Both the position numbers and the translations under genes were made by a program. From assembly GCA_002256185.1 (NCBI GenBank), contig NKIT01000024.1, positions 1-35,400 of the forward strand: DNA of 35,400 nt, written 5' to 3'. A model generated the notes under the pieces. It was not told the origin of the DNA. It saw only the letters and a list, made by a program, of their open reading frames with translations, and did no database searches. Shown here piece after piece: positions 1 to 8,644 of the stretch. Numbering within the stretch: position 1 is the stretch's first letter; every line of letters begins with the position of its first letter. The stretch is from Rhodobacteraceae bacterium PARR1 (lineage in GTDB: Bacteria; Pseudomonadota; Alphaproteobacteria; Rhodobacterales; Rhodobacteraceae).

Positions 1-31
1 AAACGTTAACCCGTCCGCGACACCAGAAAAC

Positions 32-60
32 AGGGCCGGGGGGAAACCTTCGGCCTTTTC
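32..60 (+). terminator. Possible terminator of an upstream gene
   Basis: A short inverted repeat (GGCCG at 34-38 with CGGCC at 51-55, extendable by G-U pairs) is followed by TTTT at 56-59. This fits an intrinsic terminator for a + strand gene lying left of the window. The stem is short, so the call is tentative. In many relatives recA lies upstream of alaS, but nothing of it is visible here. Confidence 0.35.
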
Positions 61-312
61 CATGGTGGCGCGGCAACGATTTTGGTGACGGAAATCCCCC
101 CAAATCCATGCAACTTTGTGTCCGGCGTTTTCAAATGCCCCCACACACGACCCGCGGCATCTCGCGCCCAGCCGAAACGACATCGACACAGGTTTTTCGT
201 CGCCAAATTCCTGCAAACCGTCGCATTCCCGGCCCGGGCAGTGGACAGGGCGTAAGGACGGGGCTAATTGAGGGCAAACCGGTTTTCCGCCTTCCGAAAG
301 GGCCCTTTGAGC
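61..312. other. Non-coding leader upstream of alaS
   Basis: I see no convincing gene in this stretch. Open frames here lack family resemblance and a good ribosome binding site. It should hold the alaS promoter, but I could not assign clear -35 and -10 boxes. Bases 268-312 are open in the alaS frame, but the family's usual N-terminus begins at 313. Confidence 0.4.
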
Positions 313-2967
313 ATGGCGTCGCTGAACGATATCCGCTCCACCTACCTCGATTTCTTTGGGCGCAACGGCCATAAGGTCGTCGATTCTTCGCCGCTTGTGC
401 CGCGCAATGACCCGACCTTGATGTTCACCAATTCGGGCATGGTGCAGTTCAAGAACCTGTTTACCGGGGTTGAGACGCGCGATTACACCCGCGCCACAAC
501 CGCGCAGAAATGCGTGCGGGCGGGCGGCAAGCACAATGACCTTGACAACGTGGGCTATACCGCGCGGCACCATACCTTCTTTGAAATGCTGGGGAATTTC
601 TCCTTTGGCGATTACTTCAAGGAAACCGCCATCCCGCTGGCCTGGGAGTTGTTGACCAAGGATTTCGGCATCGACAAATCGAAACTCCTCGTCACCGTCT
701 ACCACACCGACGATGAGGCGGCGGATATCTGGAAAAAGGTCGCTGGTTTCAGCGATGACCGCATCATCCGCATCCCGACCAATGACAATTTCTGGATGAT
801 GGGGCCGACGGGCCCCTGCGGCCCCTGCACCGAGATTTTCTATGACCACGGCGACCATATCTGGGGCGGCCCTCCGGGCAGCAAGGATGAGGATGGCGAC
901 CGATTCATCGAAATCTGGAACAATGTCTTCATGCAATATGAACAGTTCGAGGATGGCTCGCGCCGCGAACTGGCGGCGAAATCGATCGACACCGGCATGG
1001 GGCTGGAGCGGATCGGTGCCCTGTTGCAGGGCAAGCACGACAATTACGACACCGACCTGATGCGCAGCCTGATTGAGGCGAGCGCCAATGCCACCAGCCA
1101 AGACCCCGATGGTCCGGGCAAGACGCATCACCGCGTGATCGCGGATCACTTGCGCTCCACCTCGTTCCTGATTGCCGATGGGGTGATGCCGTCGAATGAA
1201 GGGCGCGGTTATGTGCTGCGCCGGATCATGCGCCGCGCCATGCGGCATGCGCATATGCTGGGCGCGCAGGACCCGGTGATGTTCAAACTGGTCCCCGCTT
1301 TGGTGCGTCAGATGGGCGCGGCTTATCCCGAACTCGCCCGCGCGCAGGCACTGATCGAAGAGACGCTGAAGCTGGAAGAAACCCGCTTCATCACCACGCT
1401 GGACCGTGGGTTGAAGCTGTTGGATGATGAACTCGCACGTATTCCGGACGGGTCAAACCTGCCCGGGGCGGCGGCGTTCAAGCTTTATGACACCTATGGT
1501 TTCCCGCTGGATCTCACGCAGGATGCCTTGCGCGAAAAGGGCCGGGCGGTGGATGTCGCAGGCTTTGATGCCGCGATGTTGGAACAAAAGACCAAGGCCC
1601 GTGCGGCGTGGTCGGGTTCGGGTGAGGCGAAGGATGCCCGCATCTGGTTCGAACTTGCCGAAGAGCATGGCGTGACCGAATTCCTCGGCTATGACACCGA
1701 AACGGCTGAGGGTGTGATAACGGCCTTGGTGCGCGACGGGGCCGAGGTCGCGGCGGCGGAGACCGGCAGCACGGTGCAGATCGTGGTCAACCAGACCCCG
1801 TTCTACGGCGAATCCGGCGGGCAGGTCGGCGATGCGGGCTATATCCGCACCGAAACCGGCATGGCCCATGTCACCGACACCAAGAAAGCGGCAGGCGTGT
1901 TCATCCATGTCGCCACGGTGGTCGAAGGCACCCTGCAAAAGGGCCAACCGGCGAAGTTGGAAGTGGAGCACAAACGCCGCGCCACCATCCGCGCGAACCA
2001 TTCGGCCACCCACCTGCTGCATGAGGCGCTGCGCCGTGCCTTGGGCGACCATGTCGCGCAGAAGGGCAGCCTGAACGCGCAGGACCGTCTGCGCTTTGAC
2101 TTCAGCCATTCGGCAGCAATTTCGCCCGCCGATCTGGCCAAGGTCGAAGGTGAGGTGAATGATTTCATCCGCCAGAACAGCCCCGTCGATACCCGGATCA
2201 TGACGCCCGACGATGCCCGCGCCCTTGGCGCGCAGGCGCTGTTTGGCGAGAAATACGGCGATGAGGTGCGGGTTGTGTCGATGGGCCTGCTCGATGGCTC
2301 TGGCAAAGGGTCGGAAGGGCGGACCTATAGCCTTGAACTCTGCGGCGGCACCCATGTCGCGCGGACCGGGGATATCGGGGCCTTTGTGCTGCTGGGCGAC
2401 TCGGCGTCGTCGGCGGGCGTGCGCCGGATTGAGGCGCTGACGGGTCAGGCGGCGCTGGACCATCTGCGCCAGCAGGATCAACGGCTTGCCGATGTGGCGG
2501 CGGTGCTGAAGGCCCCGCCGTCCGAGATTGTCGAACGCGTCAAGGCACTGTTCGACGAACGCCGCGCGCTGATGAATGAGGTCGCCACCCTGCGCCGCGA
2601 AGTGGCGATGGGCGGCAAGGCGTCTGGTCCAGAGGCCAAGGATGTCGCCGGGGTGCCCTTCCTTGCGCAAGTGCTGACCGGGGTTTCGGGCAAGGATCTG
2701 CCTGCGCTGATTGATGAGATGAAGGCGCGGCTTGGTTCTGGCGCGGTGCTGCTGATTGCCGACACCGGGGCGAAACCGGCCGTTGCCGCTGGCGTGACCG
2801 CTGATCTCACCGCCCGCATATCCGCCGTGACGCTGGTGAAGGCGGCGGCCGAGGCGATGGGCGGCAAGGGGGGCGGTGGCCGTCCCGACATGGCGCAGGC
2901 CGGGGGCGCGGATATCGCGCTGGCCGATGCCGCGATTGCCGCCGCTGAAACCGCGATCAAGGGGTAA
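313..2967 (+). CDS. alaS: Alanine--tRNA ligase
   Basis: Cytoplasmic class II aminoacyl-tRNA synthetase that charges tRNA-Ala and edits mischarged Ser/Gly. The 884-residue product has the usual full length. Visible signatures are the N-terminal catalytic core with [17 protein letters not shown] and [17 protein letters not shown], the editing-domain zinc motif NHSATHLLH with the later CGGTH, and the C-Ala end [17 protein letters not shown] chose the ATG at 313 because [15 protein letters not shown] is the normal alphaproteobacterial N-terminus; the frame is open back to 268, but those 15 residues do not match the family. The DUF1330 gene follows after 5 bases, so the two are probably cotranscribed. 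Confidence 0.98.
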   Translation: MASLNDIRSTYLDFFGRNGHKVVDSSPLVPRNDPTLMFTNSGMVQFKNLFTGVETRDYTRATTAQKCVRAGGKHNDLDNVGYTARHHTFFEMLGNFSFGDYFKETAIPLAWELLTKDFGIDKSKLLVTVYHTDDEAADIWKKVAGFSDDRIIRIPTNDNFWMMGPTGPCGPCTEIFYDHGDHIWGGPPGSKDEDGDRFIEIWNNVFMQYEQFEDGSRRELAAKSIDTGMGLERIGALLQGKHDNYDTDLMRSLIEASANATSQDPDGPGKTHHRVIADHLRSTSFLIADGVMPSNEGRGYVLRRIMRRAMRHAHMLGAQDPVMFKLVPALVRQMGAAYPELARAQALIEETLKLEETRFITTLDRGLKLLDDELARIPDGSNLPGAAAFKLYDTYGFPLDLTQDALREKGRAVDVAGFDAAMLEQKTKARAAWSGSGEAKDARIWFELAEEHGVTEFLGYDTETAEGVITALVRDGAEVAAAETGSTVQIVVNQTPFYGESGGQVGDAGYIRTETGMAHVTDTKKAAGVFIHVATVVEGTLQKGQPAKLEVEHKRRATIRANHSATHLLHEALRRALGDHVAQKGSLNAQDRLRFDFSHSAAISPADLAKVEGEVNDFIRQNSPVDTRIMTPDDARALGAQALFGEKYGDEVRVVSMGLLDGSGKGSEGRTYSLELCGGTHVARTGDIGAFVLLGDSASSAGVRRIEALTGQAALDHLRQQDQRLADVAAVLKAPPSEIVERVKALFDERRALMNEVATLRREVAMGGKASGPEAKDVAGVPFLAQVLTGVSGKDLPALIDEMKARLGSGAVLLIADTGAKPAVAAGVTADLTARISAVTLVKAAAEAMGGKGGGGRPDMAQAGGADIALADAAIAAAETAIKG

Positions 2968-2972
2968 GACAT

Positions 2973-3263
2973 ATGCCAACCGCACTTTGGATCGCCCATG
3001 TCGAAGTCACCGACCCTGAGGCTTATGGCAAATACGCCAAGGCCGCAGGGGCACCGATTGCAGCCCATGGCGGGGTCTTCCTCGCCCGTGGCGGGAAATA
3101 TGTGCAGCTGGAAGGCAACGACCGCGCCCGCAATGTGGTCGCGCGCTTCCCCAGCCTGCAAGCGGCGGTGGATTGCTACCATTCGTCTGAGTATCAGGCC
3201 GCCTTGTCCCATGCCAAAGGGGCCAGCATCCGCGATCTGGTGGTGGTCGAAGAGGCGGAGTGA
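2973..3263 (+). CDS. DUF1330 family protein
   Basis: A 96-residue soluble protein of the DUF1330 family (dimeric alpha-beta barrel fold). Family-type features are the start MPTALWIAHVEVTDPEAYGKY, the central SLQAAVDCYHSSEYQAAL and the end IRDLVVVEE. The family's biochemical role is not settled. It starts 5 bases after alaS and ends just before a strong terminator, so it is the last gene of the alaS transcription unit. No functional link to alanylation is implied beyond cotranscription. Confidence 0.88.
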   Translation: MPTALWIAHVEVTDPEAYGKYAKAAGAPIAAHGGVFLARGGKYVQLEGNDRARNVVARFPSLQAAVDCYHSSEYQAALSHAKGASIRDLVVVEEAE

Positions 3264-3284
3264 TCCCGCCAACCCGTTGACATC

Positions 3285-3315
3285 AAAACGCCCGCCGTAG
3301 TCCGGCGGGCGTTTT
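3285..3315. terminator. Bidirectional intrinsic terminator
   Basis: A perfect 13-bp inverted repeat: AAAACGCCCGCCG (3285-3297), a 5-base loop, then CGGCGGGCGTTTT (3303-3315). The A-run and T-run at the two ends mean it can stop transcripts from both sides. It serves alaS-DUF1330 on + and the ltnD-like gene on -. Confidence 0.93.
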
Positions 3316-3379
3316 GCTTTGGCGGCTTGGTCGCGCCAGCCAAAGCCGATGGCACATCCGATCCGATGAAACGGCGGTC

Positions 3380-4300
3380 TCAGGCGTCGCGTTCCATGCC
3401 GGGCAGGTCCAGCCCCGCCAAGCCCGCAATCATCCGCGCGACCGAGGCATCATCATCCCGGCCCATACCCGCCGCTGCGGTCATCACGAACATCTGCAAC
3501 GCCATGGAGGCGATGGGGGTGGGAAACTTCAACCCGCGCCCGATGTCAGAGACAATGCCCAAATCCTTGGTGAAGATATCCACTGCGCTGCGCGGGGCAT
3601 AATCCCCGTCGAGGATATGCGGCACGCGGTTTTCAAACATCCACGAATTCCCGGCAGATGCCGTGATCACCTCATAGACCTTGGCGATATCAAGGTTCAT
3701 CTTCTTGGCGAGCGTTATCGCCTCGCAGGCGGCGGCGATATGGACGCCCGCCAGCAATTGGTTCACGATCTTGAACGCCGCGCCGGTGCCTGCCTCTGGC
3801 CCCAGTTCGTAAACCTTGGCGGCGATACACTCCAGCACATCGCGCGCTTGGCCAAAGCTGGCTGGCAAGCCCGAGGCCATCACTGTCAACTCACCCGCCG
3901 CCGCACGCACCGCGCCGCCGCTGATTGGCGCGTCGATATAGCCAAGACCGCGGCCTGCGGCACGGGCGGCGAAATCGCGGGCCGCATCGGGGGACATGGT
4001 GGCGCAGGACATCAGCACGCCGCCCTTGGCCATGGTGGTGGCCGCGCCGTCCGGGCCGAACAGCGCGGCTTCGGTCTGGGCGGCATTGACCACGACGCAA
4101 AGCACCACATCCGCGCCCGTCGCCGCCTCTGCCGGGCTGGTGCCACCGCGCCCGCCTGCCTGTTCCAACCGCGCCACGGCGTCCGGGTTGACGTCAAACC
4201 CGGCCACCGCAAAGCCGCCGCGCAGCAAGGACGCCGCCATGCCAAAGCCCATGGAGCCAAGTCCGATCACGCAGGTTTTCCGGGCGGTCTGGGGCGTCAT
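3380..4300 (-). CDS. ltnD: L-threonate dehydrogenase-like beta-hydroxyacid dehydrogenase
   Basis: A 306-residue NAD-dependent member of the beta-hydroxyacid dehydrogenase family. It has the N-terminal Rossmann motif GLGSMG (residues 13-18), the substrate motif DAPISGG (123-129) and the catalytic region with Lys177 and Asn180 (FKIVNQLLAG), then an all-helical C-terminal domain. The divergent otnK-like neighbour makes LtnD the best match: oxidation of L-threonate at C2 to 2-oxo-tetronate, with D-erythronate or another short aldonate as alternatives. The known pathway then needs the isomerase OtnI, which is not in the window. A LacI-type palindrome sits 75 bases upstream of the start. A tartronate semialdehyde reductase or 3-hydroxyisobutyrate dehydrogenase relative is less likely. 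Confidence 0.85.
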   Translation of the reverse strand: MTPQTARKTCVIGLGSMGFGMAASLLRGGFAVAGFDVNPDAVARLEQAGGRGGTSPAEAATGADVVLCVVVNAAQTEAALFGPDGAATTMAKGGVLMSCATMSPDAARDFAARAAGRGLGYIDAPISGGAVRAAAGELTVMASGLPASFGQARDVLECIAAKVYELGPEAGTGAAFKIVNQLLAGVHIAAACEAITLAKKMNLDIAKVYEVITASAGNSWMFENRVPHILDGDYAPRSAVDIFTKDLGIVSDIGRGLKFPTPIASMALQMFVMTAAAGMGRDDDASVARMIAGLAGLDLPGMERDA

Positions 4301-4374
4301 GGCGCGTCCTTTGACAAAGGGGATGACAGGGGAGACGGCGCAAAAATGGCGCGTTCGGCTTGACTTTTGCGGGG

Positions 4375-4388
4375 TGATAACGTTCCCA
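4375..4388. promoter_or_regulatory. LacI-type operator between ltnD and otnK
   Basis: TGATAACGTTCCCA is an imperfect palindrome centred on CG. It differs from TGAGAACGTTCTCA at 6036-6049 at only two of 14 positions. A TTGACT that could be a + strand -35 box lies at 4360-4365, so a bound repressor would cover the otnK promoter region. Because the two genes diverge from here, one site could control both. The likely binder is the LacI-family protein encoded at 11055-12095 (inference). Confidence 0.65.
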
Positions 4389-4488
4389 TCGGCTGATTAA
4401 CGCAGGATGGCCGTGATATGCAAGCCTTTCCTCGGGGATCGGTGGCGGGCCAGACCTGTCACCTGATGCAGTTAAAACGGGGGATGCG

Positions 4489-5790
4489 ATGCAGCTTGGC
4501 GCAGTGGCCGATGACATTACCGGGGCAACGGATCTGTGCCTGATGCTGTCGCGCGGCGGCTTGCGGGTGGTGCAGGTGATGGGCGTGCCTGATGGGGAAT
4601 TCCCAGAGGCCGATGCCGTGGTCGTGGCGCTGAAATCCCGGTCGATCCCGGCGGCGGATGCCGTGGCGCAATCGGTGGCGGCGGCACGGGCCTTGCGCGC
4701 GGCGGGGGCAGGGCAGGTGCTGTTCAAGTATTGCTCGACCTTTGACAGCACGGATCAGGGCAACATCGGCCCGGTCACGGCGGCCTTGATGCAGGACATG
4801 GGCAGCGATCTGACCATCGCTTGCCCGTCTTTTCCGGCGGTGGGGCGGACGACCTATCTGGGGCATCTCTTCGTGCAAGGGATGCTTTTGTCCGACAGCC
4901 CGCTGAAGGACCATCCGCTGAACCCGATGCGCGATGCCAATCTGGTGCGTGTGCTGCAACGCCAGACCGATCTGCCGGTCGGCTTGGTGCCCATCGGCGT
5001 GATCCGTCAGGGAGAACCCGCGATCCGCGTCGCCTTTGCCGCACATCGGGCCGAGGGCAAACGGATCGTTATAGTGGATACACTGGAGGATGACGATCTG
5101 CGGGTCATCGGGGCCGCCTGTTCCGACATGCCGCTGGTCACCGGCGGGTCGGGGATTGCGCTGGGGTTGGCGGCGAATGTCATCGAATCAGGTCAGGTGG
5201 CGCATCGCGCCGCCCCCCGGACCATGGCCGCCCCGGCGGGTCGGTCGGTGGTGCTGGCGGGGTCATGTTCCGTAGCCACCCACGCGCAGATTGCCGCAGC
5301 CAAGGCGGCGGGGATGCCCGCGCTGGCGCTTGAGGTTGAGGCGCTGGCAACAGGGCAGCAGACGGCGGACAGCTTGGCCGCTTGGGTTATCGCCCAGCCC
5401 AAAGACGCGATCCCGCTGCTTTATTCCAGCGCCGATCCCGAAACCCTTGCCGCCGTTCAGGCGCGGTTTGGCCAGCATGAGGCGGGGGTGATGGTGGAAC
5501 AAACGCTCGCCGCCGTGGCGCGTCGGTTGGCGGGGGCGGGGTTTGCGCGCTTTATCGTGGCGGGCGGCGAAACCTCGGGCGCGGTGGTGGCGGCGCTGGG
5601 GGTGACGATGCTGGAGATCGGACCGGAAATTGCGCCCGGCGTGCCATGGACGCGCAGCCTTGGGACGCGCAGCATCGGGGCGGGCGGCCTTGGCGGGCCG
5701 GATCTGGCCTTGGCCTTGAAGTCGGGCAATTTCGGCGCGGCGGATTTCTTCATCTCGGCCTGGTCCTTGCTGGAGCCTTCCGTTGCCTGA
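4489..5790 (+). CDS. otnK: 3-oxo-tetronate 4-kinase, DUF1537 family
   Basis: A 433-residue member of the DUF1537 (four-carbon acid sugar kinase) family. The N-terminal sugar-binding domain shows ADDITGATD (7-15) and KYCSTFDSTDQGNIGP (80-95). The C-terminal nucleotide-binding domain shows VAGGETSGAVV, EIGPEIAPGVPW and LKSGNFG. The KYCSTFDST form of the substrate motif is typical of OtnK, which phosphorylates 3-oxo-tetronate to 3-oxo-tetronate 4-phosphate; the second DUF1537 gene of this window has KKIDSVLRG instead. GGGGGAT upstream is a plausible ribosome binding site for the ATG at 4489. No OtnC aldolase/decarboxylase, the usual next enzyme, is present. Confidence 0.88.
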   Translation: MQLGAVADDITGATDLCLMLSRGGLRVVQVMGVPDGEFPEADAVVVALKSRSIPAADAVAQSVAAARALRAAGAGQVLFKYCSTFDSTDQGNIGPVTAALMQDMGSDLTIACPSFPAVGRTTYLGHLFVQGMLLSDSPLKDHPLNPMRDANLVRVLQRQTDLPVGLVPIGVIRQGEPAIRVAFAAHRAEGKRIVIVDTLEDDDLRVIGAACSDMPLVTGGSGIALGLAANVIESGQVAHRAAPRTMAAPAGRSVVLAGSCSVATHAQIAAAKAAGMPALALEVEALATGQQTADSLAAWVIAQPKDAIPLLYSSADPETLAAVQARFGQHEAGVMVEQTLAAVARRLAGAGFARFIVAGGETSGAVVAALGVTMLEIGPEIAPGVPWTRSLGTRSIGAGGLGGPDLALALKSGNFGAADFFISAWSLLEPSVA

Positions 5791-6035
5791 CATCCCGCGC
5801 GCCCGCGAAAGAGGGCAGCGTCGGGCTGTCGCTGTTTGACCGTGGCCTGATGTCCGGTCGATGTGGCTGATAAAAAATGGAAATTCAGTCTGACCCAAGC
5901 CGGGCCTGCCGTGTGCGCTGCGCCTGTGACCGCCCCGTCTGGGCGGCTTTCGGCGCTGTCTGCAAGGCGCAGCGCTGCCCGTGAATTCCCCACCGCCAAC
6001 GAATCTGTTGACGCATGGGGTTTCCTATGGCCTGT
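5791..6035. other. Non-coding region between otnK and the ABC operon
   Basis: I see no convincing gene; the open frames here lack good start signals and family resemblance. A TTGACG at 6008-6013 may be the -35 box of the ABC transporter promoter, which would put the start site within the paired palindromes that follow. No clear terminator for otnK was found. Confidence 0.4.
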
Positions 6036-6061
6036 TGAGAACGTTCTCAGGGAACGTTCCC
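6036..6061. promoter_or_regulatory. Paired LacI-type operators upstream of the sugar ABC operon
   Basis: Two perfect palindromes lie side by side: TGAGAACGTTCTCA (6036-6049) and GGGAACGTTCCC (6050-6061). Their centres are 13 bases apart. Palindromes with a central CG are the usual operator form of LacI-family regulators, and such a gene lies in the same + strand array at 11055. They end 40 bases before the ATPase start and follow a possible -35 box at 6008-6013, a position expected for repression. The sequence is seen directly; the regulator assignment is inferred. Confidence 0.8.
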
Positions 6062-6101
6062 ACAGCGGATCGACCCGGAACATCCGTGGGAGGAGACCAC
6101 A

Positions 6102-7655
6102 ATGACAGCTACCGGACACGGCGCTGCGCAAGCGGTCGCCGAACAGCTTGCCTTTGCCTTGTCAGCGGCGGGTTTGCGCAAGGCCTATGGCGCGACGGTT
6201 GCGCTGGAACAGGCCGACATCACCCTGACCGCTGGCCGCGTGCACGCGCTTTTGGGCGAAAACGGTGCCGGAAAATCCACGCTTGTCCGTATTCTGACCG
6301 GGGCGGTGCGCCCGGATGCTGGCACGATCACCTTGGGCGGTGCGCCCTATGCGCCCCGGTCGCTGATCGCGGCGCGGGGGATGGGCGTTGCGACGGCGTT
6401 TCAGGAACTCAGCCTTGTGCCCAATCTGACCGTCGCGCAGAACCTGCTGCTGCCCGATCTGCCCAAGGGGCCGCTGGGTCTGGTGTCGTTCCGCCGTGTG
6501 CTGGAACAGGGGGCGGATATTCTGGCCCGCCACGGCCTTCAGCGCATTGATCCCGGTGCACAGGTCGGGCTGCTGCCCTTGGCCGAACGCCAAAGGATCG
6601 AGATTGTCCGCGCCATCGAAAACGCCGCGCGGGTGCTGATCCTTGATGAACCCACCGCCGCGCTGGCCGAAACCGATTGGCTGTTTGACCGTATCCGGAT
6701 GGTCACGGCGCAGGGGGTGGCGGTGCTTTACATCTCGCATCGTCTGGCCGAGGTGCGTGAGATTTGTTCCGACGCCACGGTGCTGCGCAATGGCCGGTCC
6801 ATCGCGTCGGTCGGGCTGTCGCAGGCGTCGGACGGTGACATCTTTGAAATGATGGTCGGGCGTCGGGTCGATCACAGCGCGCGTGATCGTGTTGGACCGC
6901 CCGCCGACGGCAGCACGCCGCGTCTGGCGGTCAAGGGGCTGTCGGGTCACGGCCTGCGCGACGTCTCCTTCGCGTTGCGCCCCGGTGAGGTTTTGGGTCT
7001 GGCCGCCTTGGAAGGGCAAGGCCAGCGCGGGCTGTTCCGCATGCTGGCCGGTCTGGCGGTTCCCGATGCCGGACAGGTTGAGATTGACGGCTCCCCTGCC
7101 GCCTTGGGCAGCCCGCGACAGGCGCTGCGCAGTGGCAGCGGCCTTGCCTACCTGCCCGAAGAGCGCAAGACCGAAGGCATCCTTGCCGGTCTGTCGGCTG
7201 CGACCAATGTGGTTTTGCCGGTGCTTTCGGGATCGGCTGCGGCGGGGGTCATCACCCCGCAGGCCGAATTGCGCGCCGCCGGTCCGTCTGCGGCCAAGGT
7301 TGAGATGACGCCGCGTTATCTGGGCTTTGCGATTGGCGATCTGTCGGGCGGCAATCAGCAAAAGGCGTTGATTGCCCGCACCTTGGCGACAGGGGCCAAG
7401 ACGCTGCTGCTGTTTGATCCGACGCGGGGTGTGGATGTGGGCACCAAGCAATCCATCTACGCCGCCATCCGCGCCTTTGCCCAAGACGGCGGATCGGTGA
7501 TCTTTTATTCGTCCGAACTGCCCGAGGTGGTTCAACTCGCCGATCGTTGCCTTGCGCTTTACGGCGGCAAGGTCTTTGCCGAGTTTGAGGGCGACGCGAT
7601 TGCCGAACAGGCGCTTGTCACCGCCATTCATGGCCATGGCGGGGGGCATGCCTGA
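6102..7655 (+). CDS. Sugar ABC importer, tandem ATPase subunit (RbsA/XylG type)
   Basis: A 517-residue protein with two fused nucleotide-binding domains, as in ribose/xylose/galactose importers; it powers import through the two permeases encoded next. Domain 1 has Walker A GENGAGKST (52-60), Q-loop Gln101, a weak signature LPLAERQ (158-164) and Walker B LILDEPTAAL. Domain 2 has the degenerate Walker A expected in this family (LEGQGQRGL, near 303-311) and an intact LSGGNQQ signature (414-420). Its Walker B reads LLLFDPTRGVD, so the usual Asp-Glu pair is Phe-Asp. GGGAGGAG just upstream is a good ribosome binding site. It is the first gene of the transporter operon, directly behind two palindromic operators. 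Confidence 0.95.
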   Translation: MTATGHGAAQAVAEQLAFALSAAGLRKAYGATVALEQADITLTAGRVHALLGENGAGKSTLVRILTGAVRPDAGTITLGGAPYAPRSLIAARGMGVATAFQELSLVPNLTVAQNLLLPDLPKGPLGLVSFRRVLEQGADILARHGLQRIDPGAQVGLLPLAERQRIEIVRAIENAARVLILDEPTAALAETDWLFDRIRMVTAQGVAVLYISHRLAEVREICSDATVLRNGRSIASVGLSQASDGDIFEMMVGRRVDHSARDRVGPPADGSTPRLAVKGLSGHGLRDVSFALRPGEVLGLAALEGQGQRGLFRMLAGLAVPDAGQVEIDGSPAALGSPRQALRSGSGLAYLPEERKTEGILAGLSAATNVVLPVLSGSAAAGVITPQAELRAAGPSAAKVEMTPRYLGFAIGDLSGGNQQKALIARTLATGAKTLLLFDPTRGVDVGTKQSIYAAIRAFAQDGGSVIFYSSELPEVVQLADRCLALYGGKVFAEFEGDAIAEQALVTAIHGHGGGHA

Positions 7656-8644
7656 TGGCTTTTGCGCAACATCAGACGTCCCGCCGCGCTGGCCTGCCGC
7701 AGATGCTGTTGCGCCTGACACGCGGGGCGATGCTGATCGTGGGCATCTATCTGATCCTCTATGCCTTTTACGCCTATCAACAGCCCAAGGCGCTGACGTT
7801 TTCGTCCTTTGGGTCGCTGATGAACAACACCGCGCCCTTGGCCTTGGCGGCGGCGGGGCAGGCGCTGGTGGTGATCAGCCGGGGCTTTGATCTGTCAGTC
7901 GCAGGTGTTATTTCGATCTGCAATGTCACGCTGGCTGTCTATGCGATGGACGGGCCGGGCGGGGCGCTGCTGTCGGCGCTGCTGTGCATCGCCATCGGGG
8001 TCACGGTGGGGGCGGTGAACGGCGTGCTGGTCGCGGTGCTGCGGCTGCAATCCATCGCGGCAACACTGGCCACGATGATCATCTGCCAAGGAATCGCGCT
8101 GGTGATCCTGAAAGCGCCGGGTGGATCGGTCGCCAACTGGATCGCGGATGAGATGACGGGGCGGCTGTGGAAGACCATTCCCGTCTCTGGCCTTGTCGTG
8201 GCCTTTGTGGTGGTGGTCTGGCTCATGATCCGGCGCAGCCGCTATGGGCTGTCGCTTTATGCCATTGGCGCGGATGAACAATCGGCGGCGCTGTCGGGCA
8301 TCAACACCCGCCGCGTGCGCTTTGTCACCTTTGTGCTGGCGGGGGCGATCTACGGTCTGGCGGGCTTCATGCTGAGCGCGCAGACCGCGACGGGCAACCC
8401 GACCTCTGGCACGCCCTTGCTGATGCTGTCCTTTGCTGCGGTGGCACTTGGCGGCACCTCGCTTTCGGGCGGCAAGGGCGGGGTGTTTGCGTCGATCATG
8501 GGGGCGGCGGTGCTGATGCTGCTGCAAAAGGTGCTGTTCTCCTTTGGCATCGCGTCTTTCTACACCGGCATGTTCCAAGGCGTCGCGCTGATCTGCGCGG
8601 TGGTGTTCAGCGGCCTGTTGACCCGGTTGGGAGAGGCGAAATGA
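7655..8644 (+). CDS. Sugar ABC importer permease 1 (RbsC type)
   Basis: A 329-residue inner-membrane protein of the BPD_transp_2 family, with about eight to ten hydrophobic segments. Family signatures are SRGFDLSVAGVIS near residues 72-84, the motif YAIGADEQSAALSGI in the coupling region and ALGGTSLSGGKGGV near the C-terminus. The start overlaps the ATPase stop (TGATG at 7653-7657) and the end overlaps the next permease by ATGA, so translation is coupled. With its partner it should form a heterodimeric channel. The substrate is likely a small polyol, aldose or sugar acid, judging from the catabolic neighbours. Confidence 0.94.
   Translation: MAFAQHQTSRRAGLPQMLLRLTRGAMLIVGIYLILYAFYAYQQPKALTFSSFGSLMNNTAPLALAAAGQALVVISRGFDLSVAGVISICNVTLAVYAMDGPGGALLSALLCIAIGVTVGAVNGVLVAVLRLQSIAATLATMIICQGIALVILKAPGGSVANWIADEMTGRLWKTIPVSGLVVAFVVVVWLMIRRSRYGLSLYAIGADEQSAALSGINTRRVRFVTFVLAGAIYGLAGFMLSAQTATGNPTSGTPLLMLSFAAVALGGTSLSGGKGGVFASIMGAAVLMLLQKVLFSFGIASFYTGMFQGVALICAVVFSGLLTRLGEAK

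Noticed and set aside
1-10. AACGTT at the left edge as a LacI operator
   Set aside because: Only the central six bases agree, and the neighbouring alaS is a housekeeping gene.
268-312. Upstream extension of alaS
   Set aside because: The extra 15 residues do not match the family; the conserved N-terminus starts at 313.
1453-2985. Long minus-strand open frame opposite alaS
   Set aside because: It is a GC-rich shadow of alaS: low-complexity composition, no family resemblance, and the + strand gene is certain.
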